Shown here one piece after another: positions 1 to 12,100 of a stretch of 64,000 bases of DNA. The notes under the pieces are model-generated. The model was not told where the DNA came from and did not search any database. It worked only from the letters and a program-made list of their open reading frames with translations. The stretch lies in the NCBI GenBank assembly GCA_013398955.1, contig VWPU01011645.1, positions 115,001-179,000 on the forward strand, given 5' to 3'. Numbering within the stretch: position 1 is the stretch's first letter; every line of letters starts with the position of its first letter. A program made the translations under genes and the position numbers. The DNA comes from Callaeas wilsoni. Taxonomy: Eukaryota; Chordata; Aves; Passeriformes; Callaeidae.

Positions 1-324
1 AAAACTCCAGCTTGTTACAAGCACGTGATTTTATTATATTTATAACCAAGTCTCAAGACTTTGTTTGTAAAAGCTTTTATACCTACAAATGAAAAATATA
101 AAACAAACAACAGTGATTATAGAATTAGGGAACTGACAGTTCCTGTGAGCAGCCAGAAATGATCCTGAACCATAAACTCAGATGCAGTTACATGCACTAA
201 GCTATGGAAAGTAGCCCTTACACGTTATTCATTTCTCTGACTCTCTTAAAAACTGTAACACACATCTGTGACCTAGCAACAAAATGGTTTGAAATACTTT
301 CCAGATCACTGAACTGTGCAATAC

Positions 325-414
325 CTTTAAAAATGGGATGACAAAAGGTCGCAGTGGGAAGTTAGTAGCTTCTTGCAGTTTGGAATGAAATTCTTCAATT
401 GTCAAAGTAGAATT
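325..414 (-). CDS. RUNX1T1: RUNX1T1 coding exon, middle of NHR1/TAFH domain (last exon in window)
   Basis: This 90-bp exon is read on the minus strand and encodes exactly 30 codons, starting [19 protein letters not shown] and ending PFVIPFLK. It matches the NHR1 (TAF-homology) domain of RUNX1T1/ETO as I know it. The exon is preceded by a pyrimidine tract and CAG (417-415) and followed by GTATTG (324-319). It begins and ends in phase 0, so it joins the exon ending at 2069 without a split codon. NHR1 is the nuclear corepressor surface that binds partners such as E-proteins. The remainder of the domain and the NHR2, NHR3 and MYND zinc-finger exons would lie to the left of base 1. A paralogue (CBFA2T2 or CBFA2T3) is less likely because residues in this and the neighbouring exons follow RUNX1T1, for example [11 protein letters not shown] rather than STVTIEEFHCK. 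Confidence 0.96.
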
Positions 415-2068
415 CTGTTGAGAAAAAAAAATTCTGTCTTGGTGACAAAATAATGAAAACACTTAGGAAGAGAAACAGTAACTGAAGAATTCTGAAATTG
501 CTTAATAACTTGATATCAGTGAGAGAATAAAGAAAAGCGTGCTGCATATTAAATAATTACCTTATTAAAATACACAAAGGAAAGCACAAGCATCTGAGAC
601 ATTCTGTGCCTGTTGCTTAGAGTACAGTTTAAGCTCTCAGGTGTAAAGCATGCAAAGGCTTTTACATTTCAAACATCAGTTAAAGCTGCTTTTTTCAACA
701 TATTTTTTTAAAATTTCTCATTTTTCTACTGTTTTCTTTTGAAGAAGATTGTTTACTATGTTCTAGGCTAGTAGGAAGTCATTACTTTAGAGGTGAGGTC
801 ATAATCATGAATTCCACATGCTGGCAGGGTTGACCAAGGGAATGGCATGATATGTGGATTTCCCAAGGAAAAGATCCTCATTTGACCATAAGACCTCAAA
901 TGAAGTTAGAAATCAACTTTAATTAACAGTGGGAAAATGGTTTTGATCTGAAAATCAGTGGAATGTGGATGTTCCCAAAGCCACCTTCAGCTTCTTTACT
1001 AGTTCCCCCTTCCAAAGAGAAGCTTTGTGATAAGCAAAACCCCATTACTAGTTCCCCCTTCCAAAGAGAAGCTTTGTGATAAGCAAAACCCCATTAAACA
1101 CGTATTTTCAATATGGAAGCAAATGGAGAGCAAAACTTACTGATGTTATACTGCCTAAATTAAACTTCCCTTTGATAGAGACTCAAGTGAAGGGGCATCT
1201 TCTGCTGTCAGGTAGGGGTTTGAGAACATACAAGCAAAGACTGTGAAGTCACCCCTCAGCCTTAGTGCTAGACAGTGCTGTCAGTCTCTGCTCCAAATGA
1301 AATCAATGGCAACTGCAGCTGCTCAGAACAGATGTAAATTAGAGCACCACAACAGCATCTTCCCCAGTACATCCAATTATTGCTGAAGGAAATACATGGG
1401 AGACAACAATGTCTGGCAGAGAGAGGACTTTACTGGGCGTAAAAAGAATCCTGGGCCAGATTCACAGTTTGCATGTAAAAGGCAGCCCAACTTGACAGAT
1501 GTAGGTAAGAAATAGCAGAAATTTTCATTCAGCCATACCATCACATAGAGATAACCTTATCAATAAAGTGACTTAAATAGCAGCACTGCCTTGTTGGGTT
1601 CATAATTTTTTGGTTCAATGATACTGAAAAAAGGTTTTGCATTGCGTAACTGCAGTCCAGACCTACTCAGCTCACCCTTTTAACCACTGGCACTACATAT
1701 GTAGGGCTCTCTCCTTTCCCCATCTGACTAATCGAGGCAAGTCAAACCATATTTTACTACATTACATGATTCAAGGTATGTCTACATTAGGGGTACTGCC
1801 AGTATAGAATGAAAACCCTCTCACACCATTACGCCGTAATGACATACTGGCAAAAATAGTCAAGGTTGTACCTAGTAGGGAATAGCTGCCACTTGTGGGA
1901 ATCTAGTCAGGCTACTCATGTTAGCTCTGTCACCAAGAGCCAGAACTTCACTCTTGCATGTTTGGTATCCCTAAAGTACGATGAATGCAGTGCATGTGAC
2001 CCACTCATTTATAAAATAAATACATCAAGCAAGGAAGACACAAAAGAACAGAAAAAATACTTGCTTAC
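415..2068 (-). other. RUNX1T1: RUNX1T1 intron between the two NHR1 exons
   Basis: This 1654-bp intron starts GTAAGCAAG at its 5' end (2068 downward) and ends in a T-rich tract and CAG at 417-415. It contains a perfect 49-bp tandem duplication, listed separately. I see no other gene or recognisable transposon in it. Confidence 0.9.
996..1093. repeat. Perfect two-copy 49-bp tandem duplication
   Basis: Bases 996-1044 and 1045-1093 are identical 49-mers that begin TTACTAGTTCCCCC and end AAGCAAAACCCCA. The identity continues for three more bases (TTA). There are no differences between the copies, so the duplication is recent or the copies are kept alike. It lies inside an intron and is not part of an extended satellite. 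Confidence 0.97.
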
Positions 2069-2310
2069 CACAAGTCCTAGCACAAGGGTACGCACTCTCT
2101 CCCCAATCTCTGGTGAAATGTCATTGCCAAACTGCTGTAAGGTTGTAAGAAATCTCTTCAGTTTGCTGAGCTGCCTAGCTCCACAAGCTGGCGGTAACTG
2201 CTGGTTAGCCAGAGAAGAGGAAGAGGAAGAGGATGGCCCATTGCTAAAGCCATTAGGAGGAGATGGAGCTCCATTTAACGCTGTTGGTGAATGGCTAGTG
2301 CCATTGGTTA
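2069..2310 (-). CDS. RUNX1T1: RUNX1T1 coding exon, Ser-rich linker and start of NHR1/TAFH
   Basis: This 242-bp minus-strand exon completes a split Leu codon and then encodes 80 residues. They begin [20 protein letters not shown], run through a [10 protein letters not shown] serine tract and [12 protein letters not shown], and enter NHR1 at [20 protein letters not shown], ending RTLVLGLV. The acceptor is TTTCTTTCAG at 2320-2311 and the donor is GTAAGC from 2068. NHR1 starts at about residue 121 when counted from the exon 1b methionine, which matches the known domain position in the long isoform. The serine tract is encoded by TCT/TCC codons and appears as a purine-rich run on the plus strand (about 2212-2234). 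The [19 protein letters not shown] order and absence of paralogue substitutions support RUNX1T1 over CBFA2T2. Confidence 0.97.
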
Positions 2311-5300
2311 CTGAAAGAAAAAGAGACAGCAGGATAAAATAAAGATTGGGGTTGGGGGAGAGATAGAGAAAAAAGGAGACAGAGGGGAAAATCCATCAGC
2401 TTATGTTTTCTGCACTTGACCTCAAAATTAATTAAGTTGCACAATCAAAGATAATTAGTCTTTAGACAGAGAGACAGTCTGCAGTTTATATCTATTTCCC
2501 AGTAGCTGGTGCTGAACATTGTAAGGATTGGAAATAACAGCAGCTGCCTCTCACACAGCCCCTTCAAATGCTCCTGGACCTGAAAAGCATCATTTGAATA
2601 CCAGCCTTTTGTCAGAGGATTTTAAAAAGAGAGAGAGGCAAATGGAGAGAGAAAAGGCATAAATGCATGTATGATTGAAGACCAAAAAAAAAATTGCTCT
2701 TTGGGGTAGAAAAAACATGCAGACATATTTCATGAAGCCTCAGTTTATCTCTGAATATTTTTACTTGTGTTTGTACACACAACTGACAGCTGTGTTTATA
2801 AAACAGGACTTTCACGTTTTAACCTTACACCACCCAATGAGAAGGTTATTTTTTCCAATACAGATTTCCTAGCTGCTAACATATGGAGCACACAAAGTTG
2901 TCTGTGCAGGTACAAATGCTCCAATGCTCCCTGTGTCCTGAAGCCTTGCAGCAAGGGCATGAAGCTAGACTTCAGAAGACTTCTCAGAGACCATGAGCAA
3001 ATCTCTCTGCTTTCACGTGCCAGCACCATATCTCTAAAAAGGATAAGAAAACATCTTCCCCCTGTTGCAAAGTTGATGTGAGAATAACTATCTGAAGTAC
3101 TAGGCATTCAAAATTTATGGCAACGAGATCCATGCAGACATACTGAAGACAACGGAGAGTTTTTTGGCAGCAATTTCAGTTTGATTCTTGTCCACACTCT
3201 AGAAGAGAGCAGAGAATCAAACTGAGGACATCCTCTTCCACTCAGGTTAGTTGTAACAGCAACACTCAAAACACACACCATTGAGGCTGAGTCTGATTTG
3301 CTGAAATGACAGCGAACAGCAAGAAAAAGGATGGCTCCCTAGAAATACAAGTGTGCCAGTGCACTGGCAGGTGTGGGCACACAGCATGTGACAGTACCCA
3401 GCAGCAGCTGCACTCAACTGCCCACCGCCCTGGAGAAACTGATTTCTTTTTTCGGAGTCACTCAGAACCCATCCCAAAAAACACATCAAAAATCAGGAAG
3501 TTGTCTACAATGAAAAATTCATAGGACTATTAGTTTAACTTGTTTCCTATTTAAAAGCACAACCAAGGCAAGCTAGCAACTTTAAATACATTCAATGTTT
3601 CTCAATGACCACCCTCTCTGAAGCCAAACATTCCATTCTCCTCTCATTTTCTTCATCGATCATCCTTATCTTTAACCATGAAGTCCTTTCTCAGGGTGGA
3701 CACCTACTACTAGATATAAATCACTGCTCTCTTACCATATTGAAATCACTGCCACAAACCTTCAAAGGAGTTTTTGTTGCCCTAGTCACTGCCTTCTAGA
3801 GGCACTACAGAAAAAGCTATCTGAAATTTTCCCTAGCCTTTGCTTGTGTTTTATCCTAGTTTTTGATGGCCTGTTCTGGCTGCGTGGGCTAGTGAGAACA
3901 AGGATTGGAAAAAGCAGAAATAGAAAGAAGCTGGCCTCAGCAAGTTCAGCTCCCCGTGCAGCTTCAGGCCACGCTCTGAGTGCTGTAGTGGGGTGAGGTA
4001 TCTGAGTACACAAATGTGTCATGATTGCAAGGAACTCACAAAGCCAAAAGTCATCATACCAGGAACTTAGTAGATGAGGATTGGGAAGAATAGTGACACG
4101 TCCTGCTGATCTACCCTGACACCATCCAACAACTTTGTCACCCATAAGGGGCTGCTCTAGGCAGAGGGTGCTGGGGCCATGATCATGAAAGCAGAGAAGT
4201 GTGGAGTTCATTACCCAGGATAGATACAGGGAGAAGAAAGGCCAGCAAAGATTTCTCCCACAACAAAAGAAATATAGAAATAGTCCCATTATTTCAGAGC
4301 TTTCCTTATAATATCTGAATTTGCCAATTGGCAAAGTTGTACATAATTTCTAAAACAAAACCATGTTGCTAATCGAAAAGAATTTAGTATTTAAAATTTC
4401 AAACTACAACATGTAAAGAATTTCTAATCATCTAAACCAAAGAAAACAAAGATATTCTAGACCAGAAAACAAGTCAGATCTTTCTGGCCTGCAGGCATTC
4501 CCGCTGTAGTAATAATAAATGTAACAGATACTCTGACAAAAGTGACTGTTTATTGTACAAGCTGGAACAGCTAAGGCCAAACTCCAAAATCTACAGGGTA
4601 AAAAGCAATTAAAATCAGGGTTTTTTAGACTTTTAGTCTTCAAATAAGGAGCCCCAAAAATCAAGCTGTGGTTCACACACCTTCCAAAATGCTGAACTCA
4701 ATCAGATAAACAAACATCCAGAAGTCTTGTGAGGACTGTAAGTGTGATTAAACAACATTGTCATATTCCTTTTATGATTGCCAAAGGTCATCCTGAACTG
4801 TTGGCAGGGCATCACACTGGAAAGCTTCATCTGCAAGAACCTGATCCTCCAAAAACCTAGAAACAATTTAACTTCAGACTGAAGCAGCTCCAGTGTGAAG
4901 CTCCATCCAGGATGATTCAGGTGCTGAAGTTAAGCAAAACAGACAAATCTTTGCAGGATCAGGGTCACTGGGTTAAATGTGAGTTTATGTGAATAGCTGG
5001 CACAAACCCTCCTCACTGTTTAAGTTCAACATAAATTGTCAGGACAGGGTTCCCCGGGATAAGTAGTACAAAGGCCTCCAGCTGGCCTTCTGCATAGAGG
5101 TGAATTTTAAATAAGGCATTTAACAGACAGAAAGGGACTAAAACAGACATAGGCAAGACAAATAGAAGATGCAGCCTTCATTCTGTTTAGGCATATGTAT
5201 TCTACTGTTCTAAAAATGTTTTATTTAAAATGTGAAATGTAAACACATTCTCATGTTTATACTATTACAAGGCAGTACAAAAGAGACCAAAAGATTTGCA

Positions 5301-6040
5301 GCTAAATCTTGGTATGAGAAATGTGGATCATTTCATGGCTGTGAAAAGAATAGTCCAGACAACGTGCCAGATTCAAATCTCAGTTACGCTGATATGAATG
5401 CAGCGTACATCAAGACTAGTAGAGTTTGTTATATGTTTACATCAATAGGCTGAGACAGAGATGCAGCCGTAAGTGATTTAGAGAAGTGGTAACAGACTAG
5501 AAACCTCTAGATAAAAATTATTAAAGGACTTTAATTTTGGTTTTATATCAATATTAACTAGACATTATATAGCACTGAAATCCAAATTCTTCACTGAAAC
5601 ATAAGCAGTATTTTTTTCATTATCGATTATCTCCACTTTAAAAACAAAAAACCAAACAAACAAACTCCCTGACGTTTCTATACAAAAGGGAATGGGATTG
5701 TTTAAACAACATCATGGCATGTAAGAGAAGAAGGTTTTCTGTCCTTCTCACAAGAGGGCTAACCTGAGCATTAAGTTAACCACTGGGAAGCCAGTGCTCA
5801 CCGTTCTTTGACACTGTGACCAAGTGGTCAATGAAATAACAACACAACTCTGAGCTGAATGTCTTAATACCTTAAAGATGCATTAATCTGTTGTGAACTC
5901 TGTTTTGCTTAATTACTTTATCCCAGTACAACCAAATGCTGCTCCTGCCACTTCATGCACATTTCCCTTCACCTGTTTTGGTTTCTGACATACAGAACAG
6001 AAAGAAGATGGAAGAAAAGGAAGAAAATAAGACTAATTAC
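2311..6040 (-). other. RUNX1T1: RUNX1T1 intron
   Basis: This is a 3.7-kb intron between coding exons, with donor GTAATT (6040 downward) and a pyrimidine-rich acceptor ending CAG at 2313-2311. The several open frames of 60-180 codons within it show no recognisable protein and no coding pattern. I see no transposon or RNA gene in it. Confidence 0.85.
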
Positions 6041-6178
6041 ACGTTGTGGGCGTAAATGAACTGGTTCTTGGAGCTCCTTGGGTAGTGGGAGGAGGTGGCA
6101 TGGTTGGAGGCGTCAGCCTGGATTGTGTCTTCACATCCACAGGTGAGTCTGGCATTGTGGAATGCTTCTCAGTGCGAT
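6041..6178 (-). CDS. RUNX1T1: RUNX1T1 coding exon 2, proline-rich N-terminus (first shared exon)
   Basis: This 138-bp minus-strand exon starts with AT, which completes an Asp codon, and encodes [20 protein letters not shown] and then the proline-rich [20 protein letters not shown] and FTPTT. It ends with the first base of a Leu codon. The acceptor is TGTGTGTTGCAG just above 6178 and the donor is GTAATT from 6040. Both alternative upstream exons (34179 and 49165) end in the phase that fits. An internal ATG in a purine -3 context (MPDSPVDVK) is a possible third start and is the point where similarity to CBFA2T2 and CBFA2T3 begins. This is the exon to which RUNX1 is joined in human t(8;21) fusions. 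The donor has tandem GTGT, so a cut 2 bases earlier is sequence-possible but would break the frame. Confidence 0.96.
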
Positions 6179-9100
6179 CTGCAACACACACCACAGGAAC
6201 ACACTGGTTTATTTCCCCGAGCACACCCCCTCTGACAAAAACTTAAAAGCTAATGCAAGAAGTGAGCCATTTCAGCATCTGCTGTGAAAGATTACACCTG
6301 ATTATCTACTCCAGTGTGCTCTTCCCAAATTGCATCATCTAAACCTTACTTAAGAAGGTGCAACACAGATGGTAAGGCCTCATTTGTAGCAGTGCTGCAT
6401 TATCTTTTGTTTTTATTTCTAGCATGTGCAGATGCTACCTCCCAAGCACTCCTGGAGCTGCAATAATGCCACCTCCCTTCAAGGTTCTCATGTTAGCCAG
6501 GAGGAAAAAATAGATGAAGAGACAGGAAGATAATAAATCCCCTTATGACATCTCTTCCAGAACTAAAACCTGAAGCTCTTTAGAACGGGTGAGATATTGG
6601 GTGGAATACTGGTTGAAGCCAGCTCTCTTCATGTCTCTTCTTTGTATCACCTGCTGCCCTCTCCATTGCTTCTCTTTGTAATCTTATGTTAAACTTATGT
6701 TAAATACACACAGCTCCTGGATCACTTTACCACAGTGCCCCTGGATATTCTCATATTCAGCAGAAAAATAAATACAACATGCCAAAATGATATATCAATA
6801 ATCTCATATACACACAATTATTTTCAAATAAGCATGTAAGTTTGCACCTTCACATATTAAGAACAACTTTTAATGTTCAAAACCTGCAAGATAAGCAGGA
6901 ATATACTCCCCAAGAAAACAAAACAAACATAAGGCAAAACTAGGAAGCAAATTTAACACTTCTCTTGCAACTAAAGATCTAAAGATACAACACACATGAT
7001 AGAAAAGCTACAGAAGTATAGTCTTTTTTCCAACATCTTTTCGAATGACAATACCTCAAAAAAATTTTTAAAGCCATCCAAGCCCTTATGTTTTATTTAT
7101 TAAGAATGGACAAAACACAGTAAAATTTACCAGCTGAAGGCAAAATTAAGGCTTTCTCACTCATGCCAGGAGTTTAGCAAGCCGTCTTGAAAAAAGATGA
7201 GTACAATGACGTTTAACATTTAACGGACATAAGTCAAATTCTTACATCCCTTCTTTAGGGAGTCAGGGCTATTTATTCATACATGGCCCTACACAAGTCT
7301 TCCTGAGCTCCGCAAAACTATTTGTAAAGCAAGTAAGTGTCACTGCTAATGGGCAAGCACATAAGTCTGTGGTTTTAATTCAAGACATGTCACATTCTAT
7401 AAATTCTGTCACTTCACTTTGTGACACAACTCCTTGTTCTTACTAACAACATACAAACATCAATGAAAAAATCATATCTGGAATTTGATCTCAGAGACAG
7501 TAACAGAAATTAAATGCAATGCACACATTTAACAAAGAATGGGTATGTTTAAAAGAGCCTCAAAACACTTTATTATCAGAAAACTTAAATATGAGAAAGT
7601 TCCAAAAAAAAAAAAAAAAGGAAGAGGAGAAGGAAAAAAACCAAAACAGCCTCCACACCCCCTGAAAAAATTAACAACACATAACAGATACCAATCTTTA
7701 TCTGTCTGAAACTGAAGAAACTGAGGAAGTAAGTAGTAAGTCCCAGAGGTGCAGTGTGTCAGGTACTGCAATTATAGAAGCCATCTTCAACCTCTGTTGA
7801 AATGCCTACAGGCAATGTTTCAGCTCTCAGGGAAAGGGAATCATTTCATACAGAATTTAGAGACAAGTTTGGGGAAGATGAGCAGTGAAACACCCCCAGA
7901 ACAGGATGAGGGGAATAGAGATACAATTTTATAGGATCTGTAACCTCAGCTGTGGAGGGAAGAGTATCCACAATGATTATCCTATATATTAAAGTTGCTA
8001 CACAGGTAAGTGAGGTATGAATTGCAAATCAAGCAACAGTAAATTATTACATGCTGGAAAACAAAACCAGGTTTCTAGACAAATTCTATACGTACTTCCT
8101 TTCCATATCACTATACTAAAACAGTTAAATCTCTATCTTCAATAAGCCATTAATTTAATATAAAGAACTATGAAAACTCATCTTGAAATGTTAATTGCTT
8201 CCTTAATAGCCGAATTCATCTTGCACTCACCTCAACCAACCTCAGCAACAAGGGAATAAATAGCTTTCAGCTCATGTTGCAACAGAGGGAAAGAGGCACA
8301 GCAGTGAGCCCAAGCCCTCCTAAATAAAGGCAAATATTTCTCCCATGCCAAGAAAGGAGAGAGAAAGGGAGGCTTGCCAGAGCTGGTGGGGAGATAACAG
8401 TGGGAACTGCTGGTCCATCTGGTTTTCATTCTGCTAACACTCACATTGAACTGTTAAGGAAGGCAGTCCAGGTACACAGATTTGAAGCATGTGGGAGCGC
8501 AGACACAGGCACAGAGGAGATGGAGGTGGGTGGAAGAAGGAGTGAGAGAAATCGAGCTCCTCTAACAGACTGCTGCTCGCTGCAAGCAGGCACAGCCTGT
8601 ATCCTCCAATTCAGCTGGTGATAACTAAAAGCGATCCTGAGCTGTAACCAACCGCACGGCTCCTGCTCCCTCCCTTCCCTTCCCTGCATTTCAAAGTTCA
8701 GGTTTGATCAGAAACGCGCTCAGATCACAGGGGGGAGACTTTCCTAAAAAGCTGGCAATGTTTTGCTACTTAAATGGAACACGGTAGTGGGAAATAGTGC
8801 GTTGGTTTTGCCCTCGAATTTCAGGTTGCCACACTATCATGATCCAAATGGTTTTTACTACCTCCAACAGTTTGCCACCCAGTTTGCAGACTGCTGAACT
8901 TACCCACAGACCTCTGTACGTCTCATCTAAATCTGATAACATTAGGTCTGATTTACCCAATTACCTTTCTTTGGACCTCGTAGGGGTAAACACAAACATC
9001 CTTTACATACCCCTTACCTTTTTGTTACCCTTTTCCCTTGCAAAGCCCTAAACTCTACTCTCCTACTGTATGATTGCAGGCAAGCAGATTTCTCTCTGAC

Positions 9101-12100
9101 TGTCTGCATGTTCCCTAGTCCTGCCTTCTTTAAGTAGATATTAAGGCTCCTTTAAAGCAAATCTCAAAACATTTCTTGCCAGAGTGCAAGACTATTTTGT
9201 CAGAACACAGATTCTCCATGGGGGCAGGGCAAAAGGGCTTTTGAAGAAGTACAACGCAAAATGCAAAGCTCTTCCACATGCTTGGAAGACACCATCACAC
9301 CACCCAGGAGAACAGCCTTTACAACTCTCTGTTCTACCCTCTTTAATAACAAAACCCCTGTGGGAGCCATTCTGCGCTTACAGCTACTGTTTACCTGTTC
9401 CTTACCTTTTCATACAGCTCCCTGAACTCTGAGGGAGTGATGGGACCTGTCTACAGCAGCTCTGCACCTACCACTGTCCCACCACCCACAGCCCCAGAGA
9501 ACCTCAGCAGCTCTAAGACAGATCACTCGGGGCATGAAGTGGTGATATGGAGCCACAAAGCAGAGCCACCACTGATAAAAGAGTTAACAGTTCTTGTGAT
9601 CTGAACTCCTAAAGCTTCTGGTGTCTGACACTTAGCCTGTAACTCCAGCTTCTACAAATCATTATTTATTTTTTAATTAATGAAAACAATAAACCTAACA
9701 GTCAACACTTTTTACTGTAATGGTTGAAAAATAGCCTGATGATATGAAAGCTAAAGATGAAATGGTATTTAAATCATAGTCACAAGCCAATTTCCTTCAA
9801 GACATGTTATTTCATGAGGCTTTTGATGTATGGACATTCTTCACACAAACTCTCAGTGGATATTCTGCTATTCGTACATTCAGAGGTAATGAGGGTTTGG
9901 TAGGGGAAGAAAGAATCCCTCAAGAGGAAAAACTCTTACATATCCAAACCTACATATCCTTACCCTTGCCTGGGTAAGATTTCATGTACATTTGCTCCAG
10001 TTTTACAATACAGAGACATACATATTGAATTTTGCCTGAAATTTAGAAGGACTTTCACCATGTCTTAAAATTGCTTGATTTCTTGAATTCAAAAACATGT
10101 TTATGCTCTTGAGTCAAACCAAACTCCCCACTTGCTAGTTCCTGCTATCTTTTTCTTCAGATGGACCCTGACATTTCAAACAATAATCCTGAATTAGGAG
10201 GGACACACCAGAAAGTTTCGTACAGGCAGCATCTCACAGCATCCCACATTTAAAAGCATAGCCTGTGTATACAGAGGGAGTAACTTCTTTCAGGTGCAAC
10301 AATTTCTTCCACTGAATCCCTTTAAACAATGACAGATCTGTGCTCCTTAGCCCAGTTCAGATCAAATAGGACTGAAACCAGGGGTCCTCCAAACTGGAAG
10401 GAAAAGGAGACATCTGCAACTCATTCTGTGGTGTTCACTGCAATCAGTTCAGGATGGAGAAAGATGGTGAAATAATGGTCTAGTCCTAATCCATACACAC
10501 AACCCTCTGGAGCAGCAAGAGACTTAGAATAATTCAGAAAACATGTTTCAAGTATGCAGAGATCTACTGCATTTGCTTTGGATTATATTTTTTATTTAAA
10601 AACAAAACCAAGCAAAACATTTTGAATACACATTCTTGAATCTCCTTTACAGCATAGAGTGAAGAACTGTGATTTAACCACAGAAGTATTTTGCTTCATT
10701 TAAAATTAAAGAATGTTGTAAAACCAACTTTAAATTACGATATTTCTTCTGTGCATTTCTTGGTTCATGGAACTATACTGTTCTTGTCATTCATTCCGTT
10801 TTTATGGTAGAGGTTATTTTTATCACTACATTTAGCTGTTAGGTGAACACTGATATTTACTGTAAGCACAGTCAGCTTCTGAACCAAACAAGGAAGAGAC
10901 AAAACATGCAGCAGCCAGGGCAAAGAGAGATGTGCCTGCGTTCAAACCGATTTACTTCACTTGCTGTACCCTACAAGATTTAGTCCATTTTTAAAACAAG
11001 GCGGTCTTTCATAAATGGCAACATTTCAGCTCACATGGCACACTTCCAAGTCTAACGCATCAAGGAAAGCTGATGTATGGAACAAAATATGGAATATATA
11101 AATACTTTACTGATACCATTTCAATAGCCAATTCAATGTCAAGCATTTCTAGGAGCGGTGTGTTTTCAATTTCCTTTTTTAAATGAAAAAAAATTGTGGT
11201 ATAATACGCTGTGGCATTTATTTTACTTTTAGTTAGTGCAAACAGTTCCAGATGTACACTCAGGCATGAAAGATTCGTAAAAGATGCTTTATATTGATTG
11301 TACAGTACTTTCTACTTTGGTGCCAACATTTAAAAAATAAAAATAAAACTTGCTAAATTAAAAGAGTCCATTGTCTTGTTTTCCTTTAAACTCACAAAAA
11401 GAGCAAGCCCCACATATGACACAAGGGATTAGAACCTGCCTCCACCACCCAAGTTACAGGAATTGAGACCTAAATCTGAAGGATTTAATACTGATGGTTT
11501 CTTAGATGCATTGGACTAATTTTGATTATTTTGAGAGGGATGGCAAGGAATTTGCAAGCAGGTAACCACAGACTGTGAGTCACAGTGGTGATGAACCTGA
11601 AGTCAGACAACCACAAGTCCAACTCAAGAGTACAAATTTCATAGCTCTTCCATCCATAATGCTATCATGTTGCACTCAGTACGAACTTCTCCTTCAGATG
11701 TGGCCAAGCCACATAGGACCATTAGTAACAGGCAGTGTTTGTGGAGACCCACAACTCCTGACCCTCAAACCTCCTGCTACACCGAGCAGGACAATATTAC
11801 AAGGTTGCCTTGGTTGAAAAGAACTCGTTTGAGAATGCATGGTATAAGCCTGATATATCTGGTAAAACCGACCCACTCCATGCACTGAACCCCTGGGGAA
11901 ACCTGCAAGTCATACAATGCAGCCATAAAACATGACATGTGGACAACACCACTGCAGACCCTCTCCTCGCCAAGTATGCCTGGGATTTGTTGAGACCGGA
12001 AAAGTTTTCATTCCATTCACCTCTTGGCCCTCTTAACTTCTTCTTGATAAATAAATAAGGACCTAAACCCAATGGATGTTTTTGTGCTATACACAATGGT

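Noticed and set aside
3786..4334. 182-codon minus-strand frame in the exon 2/exon 3 intron
   Set aside because: No homology is recognisable, there is no start context, and it lies within an intron whose flanking exons already join in frame.
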